A DNA stretch of 6,627 nt from Dehalococcoidia bacterium (GTDB lineage Bacteria; Chloroflexota; Dehalococcoidia; E44-bin15): positions 1 through 6,627 of the forward strand of contig JAGMCC010000071.1 of assembly GCA_023129355.1 (NCBI GenBank), read 5' to 3'. Below the pieces are notes generated by a model, which was given only the letters and a program-made list of their open reading frames with translations, did not search any database and was not told where the DNA came from. A program made the position numbers and the translations under genes. Shown here in pieces: positions 1 through 5,407 of this stretch; position 1 is the first letter of the stretch; each line of letters starts with the position of its first letter.

Positions 1-1197
1 GCCAGCCAGCCCATATATCGGCTGATACACCGAAAGGGCGATAACCGCCACCAGGCCTCCCACACCAAGCGTCAATAGCGGCGTCAGCATACCCGTTGCG
101 CTGGCAACCGCCGCGTCCGTCTCATTCTCATAGAAATCGGCCACCGTCTCTAGATTGGGTTCCAACCTGCCTGTTAGCTCGCCAACGCCCACCACTTGAT
201 GGAGGAGCACCGGAAATAGCGGTTGGTTCTTCATCGCCTGGGAAAGCAATAGCCCATCACTGACATCGCTACGCACCCTTACGAATGCTTCTTTAAAGCG
301 GACATTATCGCTTGTTTCAATCACCAGGTCCAGGGCGTCTGTTATCGTGACGCCGCCACCGAGCAGAATAGCCAGGTTCCTCGCAGTTCTGGCCATGAAC
401 CCTTTAATGACGACCTGCTGAATTACCGGGATCTTCAGCATTATGGTGTCCTTGGTTCTTTTCCCGCGCGGTGTCCTGAAGTACAGAAGGCTGCCACCGA
501 TCAGCGCGACCATGCTGAGGAATAGATACAAGATGTTACCCGTAACAAAGTCGGATATGGCCACCATTATCCTGGTCAGTAAGGGTAGCTCCCCGCCAAT
601 CTGGTCGAAAAGGCCGCTCATTGCAGGGACAACGAAGGTAACCAGGGCAGCGACGGCTCCGACAGCAATAACAAGCACGAAAGCGGGATAAGTCATGGCT
701 CCCTTAACCTTCTTCCTGATTTCAGCCTCTTTGGTCATTTGGACGGTGATCTGCTCCAGCATGTGCTCCAGGTTTCCTATCTCCTCACCCACCTTTGTCA
801 TCCGAAGATAAAAGGGGGAAAATATGTTTGGGTGTTCGGCGCAAGCATCGGAGAAGGTGTTTCCTGACTCCACAGATACTAGAATATCACGAATCAATTT
901 CTTAAAACTGGCCTTCGTAGCCCGCTCATGGAGCATCGTCAGGGAGGGGTATATGCCAATGCCCGCGCCAAGGAGGGTCTGCAAATCACGGGTAAAATTA
1001 ATTATCTCTGCGCGCTTCACCGCGAAGAGGGTAGGCAGCATTTCCTTCACCGAGGTGAGGGGCCTCGTCTTCTTCAAGGCAATAATGGTCAGCTCAAACT
1101 TCCACAGTGCCTCCTCTGCCGCCTTTTCCGAATCGGCCTCCAGTGTCCCCTTGACTATTTCACCACTGGGCTTATAACCAACATAGCTATACAACAT
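1..1197 (-). CDS. pilC: Type II secretion / type IV pilus platform protein PilC (GspF family), 3' end cut by window edge
   Basis: Inner-membrane platform protein of a type IV pilus or type II secretion machine. Family knowledge: it couples the cytoplasmic ATPase to pilin extraction and assembly. My own translation of the minus strand is open for 399 codons and starts MLYSYVGYKP. Family proteins are about 400-405 residues, so only a few codons and the stop are missing at the left edge. Two GspF repeats are visible, at about residues 66-188 and 268-390. Each carries the family signature, VGEEIGNLEHML near 136-147 and VGVGELTGRLEPNL near 336-349. Hydrophobic segments lie near 171-191, 221-240 and 372-393, the usual three-helix topology. 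The ATG at 1197 is the only sensible start: an in-frame TAG lies six codons upstream, and AGAGGAG (1214-1208) plus AAGG (1206-1203) serve as ribosome binding sites. It follows the ATPase gene on the same strand with a 205-nt gap. GspF and PilC cannot be told apart from this alone; the family call is firm. Confidence 0.93.
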   Translation of the reverse strand, partial: MLYSYVGYKPSGEIVKGTLEADSEKAAEEALWKFELTIIALKKTRPLTSVKEMLPTLFAVKRAEIINFTRDLQTLLGAGIGIYPSLTMLHERATKASFKKLIRDILVSVESGNTFSDACAEHPNIFSPFYLRMTKVGEEIGNLEHMLEQITVQMTKEAEIRKKVKGAMTYPAFVLVIAVGAVAALVTFVVPAMSGLFDQIGGELPLLTRIMVAISDFVTGNILYLFLSMVALIGGSLLYFRTPRGKRTKDTIMLKIPVIQQVVIKGFMARTARNLAILLGGGVTITDALDLVIETSDNVRFKEAFVRVRSDVSDGLLLSQAMKNQPLFPVLLHQVVGVGELTGRLEPNLETVADFYENETDAAVASATGMLTPLLTLGVGGLVAVIALSVYQPIYGLAG

Positions 1198-1251
1198 CAG
1201 CGCCTTACTCCTCTATCATTCTGAGCCTATCCCTCTCTTTCCGAGCCGAAC

Positions 1252-1289
1252 CCCTGACGGCATTGCCAGAGAAGCAATCTCGCTCAGGG
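1252..1289 (-). other. Imperfect hairpin between pilB and pilC
   Basis: Nested inverted repeats occupy this stretch: CCCTGA (1252-1257) pairs with TCAGGG (1284-1289), and ATTGC (1262-1266) pairs with GCAAT (1274-1278) around a 7-nt loop. Two or three further pairs are possible between them with one bulge and one mismatch. No T-run follows on either strand, so it does not look like an intrinsic terminator. In the pilB-pilC transcript it would form a stable stem about 50 nt before the pilC start, where it could set mRNA processing, stability or relative expression. That role is inference. Confidence 0.45.
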
Positions 1290-1364
1290 TAAGTCCCCAG
1301 GCTCATTAGGAACAAAAATGATTCGCTTATCCCGAACCAAATCACCAGTTCTTTGTGATGACAT
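1284..1364 (-). CDS. Possible 26-codon small ORF between pilB and pilC
   Basis: A reading frame of 26 codons (MSSQRTGDLVRDKRIIFVPN, then EPGDLP and TGA) begins at the ATG immediately after a full GTAGGAGG sequence (1372-1365). Spacing between GGAGG and ATG is zero, which is poor for initiation, and I recognise no family. The stop codon lies in the hairpin at 1252-1289. It may be a leader peptide that couples translation from pilB to pilC, a relic of a lost gene (pilT often sits near these genes), or chance. The strong SD without a well-spaced start is the only positive evidence. Confidence 0.15.
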   Translation of the reverse strand: MSSQRTGDLVRDKRIIFVPNEPGDLP

Positions 1365-1402
1365 CCTCCTACAATTTTTACATTCCAGTGCTCATTGGTT
1401 GC

Positions 1403-2983
1403 TCAGCCTATGGTAAAGACATTGCGTGTCACTTCGCCCGGGGTGGTCACCCCCTCCTTGGCTAGGCTCATGCCATGATGGAGCATGGGGAGCATCCCGT
1501 CTTCCTGTGCTTGGGCCCTGATCTCAGAGGAACCTGCCCGTCGTGAGATCAAGCTTCGTATTGCATCAGTCACCGGCAGCAACTCGAATGCCCCGATTCG
1601 CCCGCGATAACCGGTAAAGCCGCAATAGTCACAGCCGGTGCCATAGTGGAACTCTTCTTCTTCCTCTCCTGTCACCTGCTTGTAGGCCGCGATGTCGGCG
1701 AGGGATGCTTTCTTAAGCTCCCCACATTTGGTACAGACCCTCCTCACCAGGCGCTGTGACGCGGTAGCAACCACCGCAGAGGTAACCAGGAAGGGTTCCA
1801 CTCCCAGGTCCATCAGGCGAACCAGTGCTCCGACAGCATCGTTTGCGTGGAGCGAGGTTAGCACCAGGTGTCCGGTTAGGGCAGCAGTTACCGCTGTCTG
1901 TGCCGTCTCCGCGTCACGGATCTCGCCCACCAGGATGACATCCGGGTCCATGCGCATACACGCCCGCAGCCCACTAGCAAAGTTAATCCCCGCGGTGAAA
2001 TTAACCTGAATTTGGCGAACCCCGTCAAACTTATATTCGATGGGGTCCTCAATGCTCATGATATTGCGCTCTTTAGCATCCAGTTTCAATAGCGAGGCAT
2101 ATAGTGTAGTGGTCTTTCCTGAGCCGGTTGGTCCGCTAATTATAATCATGCCAAAGGGGGAGGCGAGAGACGTTTCATACTTTTCCCTGAGATATGGTGG
2201 CATCCCTATCTGATCGAGCTGGAATAGGTTGAAGGACTTATCCAGTACGCGCAGCACTGCTGACTCCCCCCAGTTGGTGCCTATGGTGGCAACACGGAAA
2301 TCTATCTCCTTGCCAGCGAGGTGATCGGTGAACGAGCCATCCTGGGCGCGTCTGCGTTCTGCGATATTCATATCAGCTAGTATCTTGAGTCTGGTAAGTA
2401 TCGGCGACAGAACCGCTATAGGTAAGGAAGCGGAATCATGCAGGACACCGTCGATCCGGTAACGGACTTTGAGGACAGTCTCTTCGGGCACGATATGGAT
2501 GTCTGATGCCCTTTCCTTCACCGCCTGGGTGAGAATCCAGTCCACCGCTCTAACGATGGGGGCCTCGGAGGCTGCCTCCTCGAGCCCCGTAGCCTCCTCA
2601 GACATCGTGGTCAGATGAACAGAGTCTAATATGTCCATAAGCGTTTGCGCGCCCTGGTCAGTCGTCGCATAATGGCTGGTTATGGCATCACGGAGATAAC
2701 CACGCAGGGGGATGACCGTCTTTATCTGCTTATTAGTCAGCGTCGTAAGGTGATCGATGATGTGAAGGTCATCAGGGTAATCCGCAACCACGGTCAGGGT
2801 ATTGTTTTCCAGGGTCAGCGGTAGAACACTATACTCTAGAGCCACCCTTAGTGGGACTAGCGCTAAAGCCTCGGGCTGAACCTTCAACTGTTGCAGATCG
2901 ACGGTGGGCACATTGAGTTGGAAGCTGATGACTTTGTCACGCTCTTGCGGGTTCTCCGGTTGTGTTGTCTGCTCTTCGGTCAT
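1403..2983 (-). CDS. pilB: Type IV pilus assembly / type II secretion ATPase PilB (GspE family)
   Basis: Cytoplasmic hexameric ATPase that powers pilus extension or pseudopilus assembly. The protein (526 residues from MTEEQTTQ) has one N-terminal GspE/MshEN-type domain (about 25-105), a linker, and the secretion ATPase domain (about 140-520). Visible motifs are Walker A GPTGSGKT (284-291), Asp box IMSIEDPIEY (308-317), Walker B ILVGEIRD (350-357), His box TSLHAND (376-382), and a tetracysteine zinc motif formed by C417, C420, C451 and C454. The zinc motif is typical of PilB/GspE and absent from the retraction ATPase PilT. Length is slightly under the usual 550-570 because only one N-terminal domain is present. 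Start choice: candidates are GTG 2992, ATG 2989 and ATG 2983. AAGGATG (2998-2992) resembles the anti-SD complement and gives about 8 nt to ATG 2983, the best spacing, but the 529-residue GTG form cannot be excluded. pilC lies downstream in the same unit. Confidence 0.95.
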   Translation of the reverse strand: MTEEQTTQPENPQERDKVISFQLNVPTVDLQQLKVQPEALALVPLRVALEYSVLPLTLENNTLTVVADYPDDLHIIDHLTTLTNKQIKTVIPLRGYLRDAITSHYATTDQGAQTLMDILDSVHLTTMSEEATGLEEAASEAPIVRAVDWILTQAVKERASDIHIVPEETVLKVRYRIDGVLHDSASLPIAVLSPILTRLKILADMNIAERRRAQDGSFTDHLAGKEIDFRVATIGTNWGESAVLRVLDKSFNLFQLDQIGMPPYLREKYETSLASPFGMIIISGPTGSGKTTTLYASLLKLDAKERNIMSIEDPIEYKFDGVRQIQVNFTAGINFASGLRACMRMDPDVILVGEIRDAETAQTAVTAALTGHLVLTSLHANDAVGALVRLMDLGVEPFLVTSAVVATASQRLVRRVCTKCGELKKASLADIAAYKQVTGEEEEEFHYGTGCDYCGFTGYRGRIGAFELLPVTDAIRSLISRRAGSSEIRAQAQEDGMLPMLHHGMSLAKEGVTTPGEVTRNVFTIG

Positions 2984-2993
2984 TCCCATCACA

Positions 2994-2999
2994 TCCTTT
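2994..2999 (-). promoter_or_regulatory. pilB ribosome binding site
   Basis: AAAGGA lies just upstream of three clustered in-frame starts. The extended match AAGGATGTGAT to the 16S 3'-end complement AAGGAGGTGAT places the core 8 nt before ATG 2983, 2 nt before ATG 2989, and overlapping GTG 2992. This favours 2983. Confidence 0.6.
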
Positions 3000-3016
3000 G
3001 CATATCATACGCTACG

Positions 3017-3054
3017 GGGCTAACTTTAACGCCAAATATTAGCCCTCTGGCGTC
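3017..3054 (-). ncRNA. Candidate H-type pseudoknot in the pilB 5' leader
   Basis: Two interlocked inverted repeats lie in the predicted pilB leader. In transcript (minus) sense the order is GACGCCA (3054-3048), loop GA, GGGCTAA (3045-3039), loop TATT, TGGCGTT (3034-3028), loop AAAG, TTAGCCC (3023-3017). Stem 1 is six Watson-Crick pairs plus one G-U, stem 2 is seven pairs, and the loop lengths (2, 4 and 4 nt) suit a compact H-type pseudoknot. It ends about 17 nt before the ribosome binding site. It does not match the consensus I know for preQ1, c-di-GMP-I or SAM-II riboswitches. A translational control role for pilB is inferred. Confidence 0.45.
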
Positions 3055-3073
3055 TCCTTCAACACCGCGCGCA

Positions 3074-3106
3074 TTATGCAATATTATCTTTATTTATGCA
3101 GTATTA
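3074..3106 (-). repeat. Two 13-bp direct repeats at the pilB transcription start
   Basis: TTATGCAATATTA (3074-3086) and TTATGCAGTATTA (3094-3106), plus-strand reading, match at 12 of 13 positions and are spaced 20 bp start to start, close to two helical turns. They begin immediately downstream of the predicted pilB -10 (3114-3119), so they would cover about +1 to +34. This is the arrangement expected of a tandem repressor operator; no regulator is identified in the window. Confidence 0.5.
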
Positions 3107-3113
3107 CCCCTGG

Positions 3114-3142
3114 AACATATCACAAAGATGCAAGTTTGTCAA
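3114..3142 (-). promoter_or_regulatory. Predicted sigma-70 promoter of pilB-pilC
   Basis: On the minus strand TTGACA (3142-3137, perfect -35) is followed after exactly 17 nt by TATGTT (3119-3114, four of six matches to the -10). TG at the extended -10 position precedes it (TGATATGTT). The predicted start is near 3107, giving a leader of about 125 nt that contains the direct repeats and the pseudoknot. Confidence 0.7.
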
Positions 3143-3246
3143 TACCGTCTATTCGTCCTTAATCCGTGAGTTCAGATTCAAAGGACCGCCTGATGGGTGA
3201 TAATCCAAGCGAATCAGCTTAGCTTTACGTTCGACTCTTTTAAGGG

Positions 3247-3326
3247 GTCATCATCCGGCTTGACCGGATGATCCAGGTAACATGCTGAGCCAGTTTCTGG
3301 ATTGCCCGATCGGGTCGGGCAATGAC
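3247..3326. repeat. REP/BIME-like double palindrome inside the MITE-like element
   Basis: Hairpin one: ATCATCCGG (3250-3258), loop CTTGA, CCGGATGAT (3264-3272). Hairpin two: ATTGCCCGA (3301-3309), loop TCGGG, TCGGGCAAT (3315-3323). Both have 9 perfect pairs and 5-nt loops. They are linked by a further inverted pair ATCCAG (3271-3276) / CTGGAT (3297-3302), and the whole is bounded by GTCAT (3247-3251) / ATGAC (3322-3326), giving a cloverleaf-like fold. Sequences of the type CTGGAT...palindrome...AATGACA recur as intergenic repeats in many bacterial genomes. Confidence 0.6.
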
Positions 3327-3364
3327 AGGTAGGAGTCGGGCAATGACAGGTAGGAGTCGGGCAA
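3314..3364. repeat. 21-bp tandem repeat, 2.4 copies
   Basis: A 21-bp unit beginning GTCGGGCAATGACAGG and ending TAGGA is present at 3314-3334 and 3335-3355 without mismatch, followed by a partial third copy GTCGGGCAA (3356-3364). The first copy contains the right arm of hairpin two, so the tandem duplication multiplied one arm of a palindrome. Identical copies point to recent slippage or to an active repeat. Confidence 0.8.
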
Positions 3365-3396
3365 GCTTCTCTTTCGATAAACGGATTAAGGTTCGT

Positions 3397-3780
3397 CTAG
3401 TACATTGGTGAGACATCACCTCCCAGCTTAATGACGGTGAAAGCGTTTAGCTGGGGACAAGCCTCACCATAGCGATGAAAGAGTGCCCTGCAATGAAGGT
3501 TTAATTTAGTTGGCTTGGTCTCTAAATCCAGGCTAGCACTAGGTCAGCTTGACGCTAATTTGATTATCTGGGGCACTCCCACAAAATTGTGCTGAGGACA
3601 GTTTGGAAGAGCAGATATTGGCCTTTATCGAATAGACCTATAGCTCTATGGGTTGCTCTGGTGTGGTTATTCTGATGTCTCTGGAGAGTACCTATGTCCC
3701 GATACCCGGCGAGATTATCATACCGCTTAGTTGGGCAGAATGATGATCGAGGCTTGAGCGCAGCTTTGCCTGTCACTGAC
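3397..3780. other. Gene-free stretch between the MITE-like element and exoD
   Basis: I see no convincing gene here. Contents: a nested inverted repeat at 3406-3469; an 8-bp inverted pair GAGTGCCC (3481-3488) / GGGCACTC (3571-3578); a minus-strand open frame of 48 codons without a start (3397-3543); and a minus-strand 70-codon GTG frame (3564-3776) beginning 4 nt after the exoD stop. The latter lacks a ribosome binding site and family resemblance. The two frames are in different phases and could be decayed remains of one gene, but that is speculation. No intrinsic terminator for exoD is evident. Confidence 0.5.
3406..3469. ncRNA. Nested inverted repeat, candidate structured RNA or cruciform
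   Basis: An outer stem TGGTGAG (3406-3412) / CTCACCA (3463-3469) encloses an inner stem CCCAGCT (3422-3428) / AGCTGGG (3449-3455). The inner stem extends past one T-T mismatch by AATG/CGTT with one G-U pair. A competing short hairpin GGTGA-GACA-TCACC (3407-3420) is also possible. Total pairing is about 18 bp over 64 nt. There is no T-run on either side and no similarity I can name. It may be an RNA, a recombination end, or a relic. Confidence 0.35.
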
Positions 3781-4371
3781 CTAGAGATGATATAAAGCTA
3801 ATCCGCCGACTATCAGCAAAGTAACTACGACTGCCACTGCCGTCAAGCCCACCAGAGCGCCGCCGAGGACAAACAATTCGTCATCGTTCACAAGCCCAAT
3901 ACCAATAAGGAGAATGGCACCGCTGAATACAGTATTGGTGAAAGGTATTGGGATCAGCATAACAATGGCTACAGGAAGAATTACGATCCCTAAAATAAAC
4001 CTAGTTAGCCTTCTCTCGCTCAGGCCTCCAAAGCGCGGTTTGGAGAATCTCTCAATCAACCTCAAAAAGGGAATCCCTCTCTTACGAATTAAGGCAACCA
4101 TTTTTGCACTTATCTTTTTCCTGTGAACCCGCTGAGGTATGACGGGAGAGCTTCTCCCCGCGATTATCTGTAGGGCTAAGAGAATAATGAGAAAAGCGAA
4201 CGGAGAGGAATACCCCGGTGCCGGAATGGGCAACGCCGATGGTAAAGATAACAATACAAGTAGGAAGCCAAATCCCCTTAGTGAGAGGATATCAAGAAGT
4301 TCTCCAAACTTGATACCATCGGGGTCGGCAGTCTTGATTAAATTCTCTAGTTCCAGGGATAATTTCTGCAT
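3781..4371 (-). CDS. exoD: Exopolysaccharide synthesis protein ExoD family
   Basis: A 196-residue integral membrane protein of the ExoD family. In rhizobia ExoD was linked to exopolysaccharide production and alkali tolerance, but its biochemical role is unresolved. Family features: an amphipathic N-terminus (residues 1-30), the signature LPSALPIPAPGYSSPF at 43-58, a basic cytoplasmic stretch 79-123 (RVHRKKISAK...KPRFGGLSERR), and IPIPFTNTVFSGAILLIGIG followed by LVNDDE at 140-165. Hydrophobic segments lie near 33-50, 58-72, 124-142, 145-161 and 168-194. Length is normal for the family. The start ATG 4371 has AGGA (4381-4378) at 6-nt spacing; the stop is TAG at 3783-3781. It is transcribed alone from a predicted extended -10 promoter. 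The gene name follows the family; the function in this organism is unknown. Confidence 0.88.
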   Translation of the reverse strand: MQKLSLELENLIKTADPDGIKFGELLDILSLRGFGFLLVLLSLPSALPIPAPGYSSPFAFLIILLALQIIAGRSSPVIPQRVHRKKISAKMVALIRKRGIPFLRLIERFSKPRFGGLSERRLTRFILGIVILPVAIVMLIPIPFTNTVFSGAILLIGIGLVNDDELFVLGGALVGLTAVAVVVTLLIVGGLALYHL

Positions 4372-4471
4372 CTTTTTTCCTATGTCCTCGCGCCTTCACT
4401 CCCGTCAACACTGTTTTTTCGCCTTACCACCAGGCTGTCATTCAGGTCGCATAACATACCAACTGTGGACC

Positions 4472-4501
4472 ATTATAGCATCTCAGTATTGCCTCTGGCT
4501 A
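4472..4501 (-). promoter_or_regulatory. Predicted extended -10 promoter of exoD
   Basis: On the minus strand, TGC precedes a perfect TATAAT (4477-4472), giving an extended -10. A weak -35 TAGCCA (4501-4496, four of six matches) sits at 18-nt spacing. The predicted start near 4465 gives a leader of about 95 nt. Confidence 0.55.
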
Positions 4502-4758
4502 CGATGAAAGGAATTGCTTAGGAATTAGGGTGCATTGATGGACTCGGGGTTCGTGGATGCATTTGCCGTAGTAACCGAATGTAGTAGCAGCAAAATGAAT
4601 GGAAACTCGTGATGTACACCTTTGTGGGCAGCTTCATCTGGTGCCTTGACCTGGCCTATGATGGTTACCTGTTGCGTTAAATCAACTGCGGGGACGGGTG
4701 GAGGAGAAGACATCCACGCCATGCTGTAGGTTCAAATAGGTAGACTCTATAAAGGGGA

Positions 4759-4784
4759 GCCCCCCGATCTGTCGGCCTCGGGGC
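4759..4784. other. GC-rich hairpin
   Basis: GCCCCCCGA (4759-4767) pairs with TCGG (4772-4775) and, past a CCTC bulge, with GGGGC (4780-4784): nine pairs around the loop TCTG. No U-tract follows in either direction, so a terminator call is not supported. Confidence 0.35.
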
Positions 4785-4847
4785 AGAAATACATACCAGT
4801 GCGGGTGGGTGGGAAATAGACATTAATAGGACAGCGGTTTTGTGTCA

Positions 4848-4872
4848 CTAATGTACTGGACGGGTACACTAG
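4848..4872. promoter_or_regulatory. Operator-like palindrome upstream of the DUF6391 gene
   Basis: CTAATGTAC (4848-4856) and GTACACTAG (4864-4872) are inverted repeats matching at 8 of 9 positions around a 7-nt spacer. Relative to the predicted start near 4909 the site spans about -61 to -37, the usual place for an activator, and the promoter beside it has no good -35 hexamer. The regulator is unknown. Confidence 0.4.
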
Positions 4873-4893
4873 ATATTCATGGCGCGCTCAGCG

Positions 4894-4917
4894 TGATATA
4901 ATATGTAAAGGAGGAGG
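4894..4917 (+). promoter_or_regulatory. Extended -10 promoter and ribosome binding site of the DUF6391 gene
   Basis: TGATATAAT (4894-4902) is a perfect extended -10 (TGn + TATAAT). AAGGAGG (4908-4914) followed by AGGC leads to ATG 4919. The predicted start near 4909 would leave only about 10 nt of leader, with the SD at the very 5' end. The best -35 at 17-nt spacing (TATTCA, 4874-4879) is poor. Confidence 0.6.
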
Positions 4918-4918
4918 C

Positions 4919-5407
4919 ATGAAGAGTGATCTGATTACAGCCCTGCGTCAGAATCATGCCCTGGAGCACGCTACTATTTCCCTGCTGACCAGGAAGCTAG
5001 ACTCAAATGTAAGGATAATCGGGACGTCCACCTTTGACGGCTTTTATATCTATGGTAACGTTCCCAGTAAAGCGGTCCGGGAGGCAGCCACAGAGGGGCT
5101 GGCCCGCTTACAGAGTGGTGAGCGCGAGCTGGGTGTGTCGCCTCTCTGTGGGACGAACATTATGGTAGCAGGGATATTAGCCGGGGTGGCCTGCCTTATT
5201 GCGCTGGGAGTTAAAAATAGGGGGCAGCGGCTGCCGCTGGCCATCATGGCGGCGACCGGGGCGATTATAGTCGCCCAGCCCATAGGCAGGGCGGCCCAAA
5301 AGTATCTGACCACATCTTCAAACCTTTCCGATGTCACCATTAAGCGAATCACCCGCCGTGGTTCCGGCGCGCGAATCCTCTATAAGGTAGAAACCGCTCG
5401 GGGGTAA
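4919..5407 (+). CDS. DUF6391 family membrane protein, function unknown
   Basis: A 162-residue protein that I assign to the DUF6391 family from its N-terminal RQNHALEHATI motif (10-20), GFYIYGNV (41-48), RLQSGEREL (63-71) and CGTN (77-80) preceding a membrane segment. Two hydrophobic stretches at about 79-98 and 105-124 suggest a membrane hairpin with both soluble ends on one side. The family is known mainly from Chloroflexota and Cyanobacteria and has no established function. The clustered H13, E16 and H17 in HALEH could bind a metal, but that is inference. The start is well set by AAGGAGG 4 nt upstream, and the length appears complete. The gene stands alone between divergent exoD and co-directional aspS, which starts 222 nt downstream from its own promoter, so no partner is implied. 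Confidence 0.85.
   Translation: MKSDLITALRQNHALEHATISLLTRKLDSNVRIIGTSTFDGFYIYGNVPSKAVREAATEGLARLQSGERELGVSPLCGTNIMVAGILAGVACLIALGVKNRGQRLPLAIMAATGAIIVAQPIGRAAQKYLTTSSNLSDVTIKRITRRGSGARILYKVETARG

Larger units (their letters stand above)
3152..3396. mobile_element. MITE-like non-autonomous element with TIRs and 5-bp target duplication
   Basis: Perfect 11-bp terminal inverted repeats, CCTTAATCCGT (3157-3167) and ACGGATTAAGG (3381-3391), bound a 235-bp segment with no plausible gene. Directly outside both ends is the same 5-mer, TTCGT (3152-3156 and 3392-3396), as expected for a target-site duplication. The interior carries two strong palindromes and a 21-bp tandem repeat. Non-autonomous elements of this size with TIRs are usually mobilised in trans by an IS transposase; none is present here and I do not recognise the family. 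The left end lies about 10-15 bp upstream of the pilB -35. Confidence 0.6.
4502..4893. other. Intergenic region between the exoD promoter and the DUF6391 gene
   Basis: No supported gene. A 65-codon minus-strand frame (4525-4722) lacks a ribosome binding site and any family resemblance. The stretch holds a GC-rich hairpin (4759-4784) and an operator-like palindrome (4848-4872). The flanking genes diverge, so control elements for both are expected here. Confidence 0.6.

Noticed and set aside
824..1224. Plus-strand frames opposite pilC, and similar frames at 443-691, 1692-2009, 2891-3169, 3914-4126, 4139-4507, 5050-5352, 5948-6190 and 6360-6599
   Set aside because: Most lie opposite or out of frame within confidently assigned genes; 2891-3169 and 4139-4507 run from the pilB or exoD 5' end into its promoter region. 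They lack family resemblance and are shadow frames.
1252..1289. Intrinsic terminator after pilB
   Set aside because: The stem is followed by no T-run on either strand, and pilC continues in the same direction.
3017..3054. Known riboswitch class (preQ1-I, SAM-II, c-di-GMP-I)
   Set aside because: The pseudoknot topology is similar to some classes, but the conserved loop and core bases that I know for them are absent.
3314..3364. CRISPR array
   Set aside because: The 21-bp units are directly abutting with no spacers, and no cas genes are present.
3564..3776. 70-codon minus-strand GTG frame just after exoD
   Set aside because: GTG start without SD, residue composition rich in His, Arg and Thr and unlike the neighbours, and no recognisable family; kept only as a possible relic.
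4525..4722. 65-codon minus-strand frame starting MAWMSSPPPVP
   Set aside because: No ribosome binding site, no family resemblance, low-complexity composition in the divergent intergenic region.
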